DNA of 64,000 nucleotides, taken from contig CAWEME010000023.1 in NCBI GenBank assembly GCA_963810055.1, positions 1 to 64,000 of the forward strand, given 5' to 3'. The position numbers and the translations under genes were made by a program. The notes beneath the pieces are model-generated. The model was not told the origin of the DNA. It did no database searches and saw only the letters and a list, made by a program, of their open reading frames with translations. The DNA comes from REEB95 sp963810055. GTDB taxonomy: Bacteria > Pseudomonadota > Alphaproteobacteria > ATCC43930 > CGMCC-115725. This document shows, in pieces, positions 60,669 to 64,000 of this stretch (positions within the stretch are counted from its first letter, which is position 1; each line of letters opens with the position of its first letter).

Positions 60669-61344
60669 GCATAAAGAAAAAGACAGTCAGCACGCCGATC
60701 ATCTGCGGTTGCTGGAAGCGTTGCTGTTCGCCTCGGCCTCGCCGGTGGACGAGGACAATATCCGGCTGCGCCTGCCCAAGAGCGCCGACATTCCGTCGCT
60801 GATCGCCGAGATCGAAGCGCATTACCGCGGCCGCGGCGTCAATCTCGTCAAGGTGGCGGGAGGCTGGACGATGCGCACCGCGCCCGATCTGGGCCCGCGC
60901 CTGAAGCTCGAGCAGAAGGTACAGCGCAAGCTTTCCCGCGCCGCGATCGAGACCCTGGCAATCATTGCCTATCACCAGCCGGTGACGCGCGCCGAGATCG
61001 AGGACATCCGTGGCGTGGTGGTTTCCACCGGCACGCTCGACGTGCTGATGGAATCGAATTGGATAGCGCCCAAGGGACGGCGGGAAACCCCGGGAAGGCC
61101 GGTGACCTGGGTCACCACCGAGGCCTTCCTACAGCATTTCGGATTGTCCGAGATCGGCGATCTGCCGGGCCTGGAGGAGCTGCGCGCCGCCGGGCTGATC
61201 GGGGCGCGGATGGAATTCGCCCTGCCCGAGGCCGGACATCTTGCCGAATTGCCGCTGAACCAGCCCGAGGAGAGGAGCGAAACGGACAGGACGGAAGAGG
61301 CGGAAGCGGCGGAAGAGCTTGCCCCGCGCGACATCGATGATTGA
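60646..61344 (+). CDS. scpB: Segregation and condensation protein B
   Basis: Winged-helix partner of ScpA in the SMC complex, 232 residues. LRLLEALLFASASPVDEDNI, then IETLAIIAYHQPVTRAEIED and GRRETPGRPVTWVTT. A Lys/His-rich start and an acidic tail (EEAEAAEELAPRDIDD). In most alphaproteobacteria tatA follows; here tatB does. Confidence 0.92.
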   Translation: MSKTDKHKHKEKDSQHADHLRLLEALLFASASPVDEDNIRLRLPKSADIPSLIAEIEAHYRGRGVNLVKVAGGWTMRTAPDLGPRLKLEQKVQRKLSRAAIETLAIIAYHQPVTRAEIEDIRGVVVSTGTLDVLMESNWIAPKGRRETPGRPVTWVTTEAFLQHFGLSEIGDLPGLEELRAAGLIGARMEFALPEAGHLAELPLNQPEERSETDRTEEAEAAEELAPRDIDD

Positions 61345-61355
61345 AGCGGCGGCCC

Positions 61356-61733
61356 ATGTTTGATTTTGCCTGGTCCGAGTTGGCGTTGATCGCCGTGGTG
61401 GCATTGGTCGTCATCGGCCCGAAGGATCTGCCGCGCGTGCTCAAGACCGCGGGGATTTGGGTGCGCAAGGCGCGCGGCATCGCCCGCGAATTCCAGGGCA
61501 GCCTCGAGCAGATGGTGCGCGAGGCCGAACTCGAAGACATGAAGAAGAATCTCGACAAGGCGGCGGGATTCAATTTCGACGACGAGGTGAAGAAGACCAT
61601 CGATCCGAAAGGCGAGATCGAGCAGGCGCTGGCCCCGCCCGAGCTTCCCCATCCGCTCGCGGACGCACCCAAGCCGGAGGAAAAACCGGCCGAGACGCCT
61701 GCGCCCGCGCCGGATAACAAGGCCACGTCATGA
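61356..61733 (+). CDS. tatB: Sec-independent translocase protein TatB
   Basis: 125 residues. N-terminal membrane helix and hinge MFDFAWSELALIAVVALVVI with GPKDLP, an amphipathic helix and an acidic tail. The PKDLP hinge and the length beyond TatA indicate TatB, which receives twin-arginine substrates with TatC. ATG 61356 is 11 bases after the scpB stop. Overlaps tatC by ATGA. Confidence 0.9.
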   Translation: MFDFAWSELALIAVVALVVIGPKDLPRVLKTAGIWVRKARGIAREFQGSLEQMVREAELEDMKKNLDKAAGFNFDDEVKKTIDPKGEIEQALAPPELPHPLADAPKPEEKPAETPAPAPDNKATS

Positions 61734-62584
61734 CCGAGGCCGGCGAGGAACTCGAAGAAGGCAAGATGCCGCTGCTCGAGCATCTGATCGAGCTGAGAAA
61801 GCGGCTGATTTATTCCGCGACTGCCTTCCTGATCGCTTTTGCCCCGTGCTGGTATTTCAGCAAGACCATCTACAATTTCCTCGCCGCGCCTTTGGCAGCG
61901 GCGCTCGCCAATCAGGCCGGGCGGCATCTGATCTACACCGACCTGACCGAGGCGTTTTTCACCGATTTGCGCGTGGCGTTCTGGTCGGCTTTCTGCCTGG
62001 CCTTTCCCTTCATGGTGACCCAGCTCTGGCTGTTCGTCGCGCCTGGGCTTTACAAGCAGGAGCGCCGCGCCTTCCTGCCCTATCTCTTTGCCTCGCCGCT
62101 GCTGTTCATCGCCGGCGGGTCACTGGTTTATTTCGTCATCTTCCCGGTGGCGTGGCGGTTCTTCTTGAGCTTCGAATCTCCGGGCGGGCCGGGCTCGCTG
62201 CCCATTGAAGTAGAACCTAAAGTTTCCGAATACCTGACGCTGGTCATGCGGCTGGTGCTGGCCTTCGGCGTCGCCTTCCAGCTGCCGGTTTTGCTCACCT
62301 TGATGGCGCGGGTGGGGTTGGTTTCCTCAGCCACCCTCGCCGCCAAGCGCCGTTATGCCATTGTCGGCGTGTTCATCGCCGCCGCGATATTGACGCCGCC
62401 CGACATCTTCAGCCAGGTATCCTTGGCTGTGCCGCTGCTGCTGCTGTACGAAATCTCGATCTTCTGCTGCCGCATGGTCGAGAAGAAGCGCGCTCAACGC
62501 GAGGCGGAGGAAGAGGCCGAGCTCGGCCTCAAGCCCGGCGCGCGCAATGAAACGAAAGATACGGGAGAGAAAACTGATGCTTGA
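61730..62584 (+). CDS. tatC: Sec-independent translocase protein TatC
   Basis: 284 residues with six membrane segments. MPLLEHLIELRKRLIYSATA is the conserved N-terminus that binds twin-arginine signals; TDLTEAFFTDLRVAFWSAFC and FGVAFQLPVLL follow. A Lys/Glu-rich C-terminal tail of about 35 residues. Overlaps the GST gene by eight bases. Confidence 0.95.
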   Translation: MTEAGEELEEGKMPLLEHLIELRKRLIYSATAFLIAFAPCWYFSKTIYNFLAAPLAAALANQAGRHLIYTDLTEAFFTDLRVAFWSAFCLAFPFMVTQLWLFVAPGLYKQERRAFLPYLFASPLLFIAGGSLVYFVIFPVAWRFFLSFESPGGPGSLPIEVEPKVSEYLTLVMRLVLAFGVAFQLPVLLTLMARVGLVSSATLAAKRRYAIVGVFIAAAILTPPDIFSQVSLAVPLLLLYEISIFCCRMVEKKRAQREAEEEAELGLKPGARNETKDTGEKTDA

Positions 62585-63344
62585 GCTCTATCACGCGCCG
62601 CAATCGACGTGCAGCCAGAAGGTGCGCATCTGCCTGGCCGAGAAGAATCTCGATTGGACCGAGCGGCGGGTGAACCTCGCCAAGAACGAGCAGTTGCGGC
62701 CTGAATACCTGGCGCTCAATCCCAATGGCGTGGTGCCGACGCTGGTGCATGATGGCAAGGTGATCATCGATTCGAGCGTGATCCTGGAATATCTCGACGA
62801 GGTGTTTCCGAAACCGCTGTTGTCGCCCGCGGACCCGGCGCGCCGCGCCCAGATGCGCGCCTGGATGCGTTTTCTCGAAGAGGTGCCGACCGCGGCCATC
62901 CGCGTGCCGAGTTTCCACATGGCGCTGGCCAACCGCTTCAACGAACTGGACGAGAAACAGTTCCGCGCCAGCGAGGCCGACGTCCGCCCGGTGCGCAAGA
63001 ACTTCTACCGCCGCATGGGGCCGAAAGGGTTCAGCGAGGAAGACGTGGCCGCCTCGCTCGATGAATTGAAACGCACGGTCGAACGCATGGAAACCGCGCT
63101 GGAACGCGAGGGCGGTCCATGGCTGATGGGGCAGGACTACACGCTGGCCGACATCGTGGTGACGCCGAGCATCGACCGCATGAACGATCTGGGATTGTCG
63201 GCGATCTGGGCGAAGAAACCGCGCGTCACGGCGTGGTACGCGCGCATGCAGGCGCGCCCGGCGTTCAAGAAAGCCTATTTCTCCGGCAGCCGCCTGTCCG
63301 AATTCATGACCATCAAGCCGTTGCACGTGCCGGTTCCGTCCTGA
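62577..63344 (+). CDS. Glutathione S-transferase family protein
   Basis: 255 residues. N-terminal thioredoxin-like domain (LELYHAPQSTCSQKVRICLA, then NPNGVVPTLVHDG and the glutathione-binding DSSVILEYLDE) and an all-helical C-terminal domain (GPWLMGQDYTLADI). Resembles theta/omega-like bacterial GSTs; substrate unknown. GGGAGAGAAAACTG precedes ATG 62577. Inserted between tatC and serS. Confidence 0.88.
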   Translation: MLELYHAPQSTCSQKVRICLAEKNLDWTERRVNLAKNEQLRPEYLALNPNGVVPTLVHDGKVIIDSSVILEYLDEVFPKPLLSPADPARRAQMRAWMRFLEEVPTAAIRVPSFHMALANRFNELDEKQFRASEADVRPVRKNFYRRMGPKGFSEEDVAASLDELKRTVERMETALEREGGPWLMGQDYTLADIVVTPSIDRMNDLGLSAIWAKKPRVTAWYARMQARPAFKKAYFSGSRLSEFMTIKPLHVPVPS

Positions 63345-63354
63345 GCTAAGCCCG

Positions 63355-64000
63355 ATGTTTGACATCAAAACCATCCGCGACAATCCCGAGGCCTTCGACA
63401 AGGGCCTGAAACGGCGCGGCATGGAGCCGCTTTCCGGACAAATTCTGCGGCTCGATGCGCGTTGGCGCGAGTTTCAGACCCAGTCCGAGCAGCTTCAGGC
63501 TGAGCGCAACAAGCTTGCCAAGGAGATCGGCACGGCCAAGGCCAAGGGCGGCGATGCTGCGGCGCTCATGAAACAAGTTGCCGAGAGCAAAGAAAAGCAG
63601 GCGGTGCTGGAGGCCGAAGCCACCAGCCTGCGCGCAGCGATCGACGCGGCGCTGGCGCCCATCCCCAACCTGCCCGCCGATGACGTGCCCGAAGGCAGGG
63701 ATGCCGCGTCCAACAAGTTGGTGCGCGAAAGCGGCAAGCAGCCCCATTTCCCGTTCAAGGCCAAGGATCACGCCGCGCTCGGCGAAGCACTCGGCATGAT
63801 GGATTTCGAGCGCGCGACCAGGATTTCCGGATCGCGCTTTGTCGTGCTGTCGGGCGGGCTCGCCCGGCTGGAACGCGCGCTGGCGGCTTTCATGCTCGAT
63901 CTGCACACCAAGGAATTCGGCTATACCGAAATCTCGCCGCCCTATCTGGTGCGCGACGAAGCCGCTTTCGGCACCGGGCAGCTTCCGAAATTCTCAGAAG
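63355..64000 (+). CDS. serS: Seryl-tRNA synthetase, N-terminal part (runs off the window)
   Basis: Begins MFDIKTIRDNPEAFDKGLKR. The N-terminal long coiled-coil arm (QLQAERNKLAKEIGTAKAKG) is followed by PNLPADDVPEGRD and FVVLSGGLARLERALAAFML, then SPPYLVR, the start of the class II catalytic core. 215 codons are visible. Normal position after tatC. Confidence 0.95.
   Translation, partial: MFDIKTIRDNPEAFDKGLKRRGMEPLSGQILRLDARWREFQTQSEQLQAERNKLAKEIGTAKAKGGDAAALMKQVAESKEKQAVLEAEATSLRAAIDAALAPIPNLPADDVPEGRDAASNKLVRESGKQPHFPFKAKDHAALGEALGMMDFERATRISGSRFVVLSGGLARLERALAAFMLDLHTKEFGYTEISPPYLVRDEAAFGTGQLPKFSE

Overview
The window is GC-rich chromosomal DNA from an alphaproteobacterium. The evidence is gene content and order: an E1-beta pyruvate dehydrogenase subunit with its own lipoyl domain (pdhA-pdhB-pdhC-lpd-lipA-COQ10), a PopZ-type polar organiser, MbfA (ferritin-like domain fused to VIT1), DUF3035/BamF, and the block dgt-argS-SPOR-nagZ-M50 protease-scpA-scpB-tatB-tatC-serS. 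A Rhizomicrobium/Micropepsales-like genome is a guess; only the class is well supported.

Layout. 1-1093 is an imperfect inverted duplication around a Dph6-like gene, probably a contig-end fold-back. 1140-15949 is core metabolism: secG, rhlE, two lipoproteins, pyrG-kdsA-eno, ftsB-like, the pyruvate dehydrogenase operon, lipA and COQ10. 15946-19559 is a molybdate system (modA, a short ModE, PilZ, modC, modB) with ModE-type palindromes before modA and modB. 19742-22299 holds metC, a 34-bp tandem repeat and mbfA. 22472-29005 is a TetR-regulated tripartite RND efflux operon. 29012-33129 has a small membrane protein, sseA-cysK, a Nudix hydrolase, a cytochrome c lipoprotein and a 2OG oxygenase, with two FNR/FixK-like boxes. 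33347-45751 has a methyltransferase, tRNA-Asn, tRNA-Cys, a PCMT-like gene, tolC, popZ, valS-greB, ilvD, a GT22-like glycosyltransferase, epmB and an outer-membrane protein. 45954-46502 is a low-GC membrane protein gene. xthA and erpA follow.

47753-54339, between erpA and dgt, is an accessory island. It holds small secreted or membrane proteins, a zinc-ribbon protein, a DUF6134 protein, remnants of a SRAP protein and of a transposase, an amber-interrupted small reading frame, and many copies of a palindromic repeat (ATGTCCGCTTT...AAAGCGGACAT). After it the core block dgt to serS resumes; serS runs off the window. No tatA lies between scpB and tatB.

Two sequence-level signals stand out. First, eleven frameshifts in six genes, including essential valS and argS, are each repaired by restoring two bases, nearly always a GC/CG pair. 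This looks like systematic consensus error rather than gene decay; rhlE has three separate one-base losses. Second, the 3' ends of eno and of the outer-membrane gene at 45164 are each followed 77-78 bp downstream by a second copy of the last 9-12 codons, differing almost only at synonymous sites, as residual allelic replacement would leave. I found no CRISPR array, complete mobile element or recognisable new defence system.
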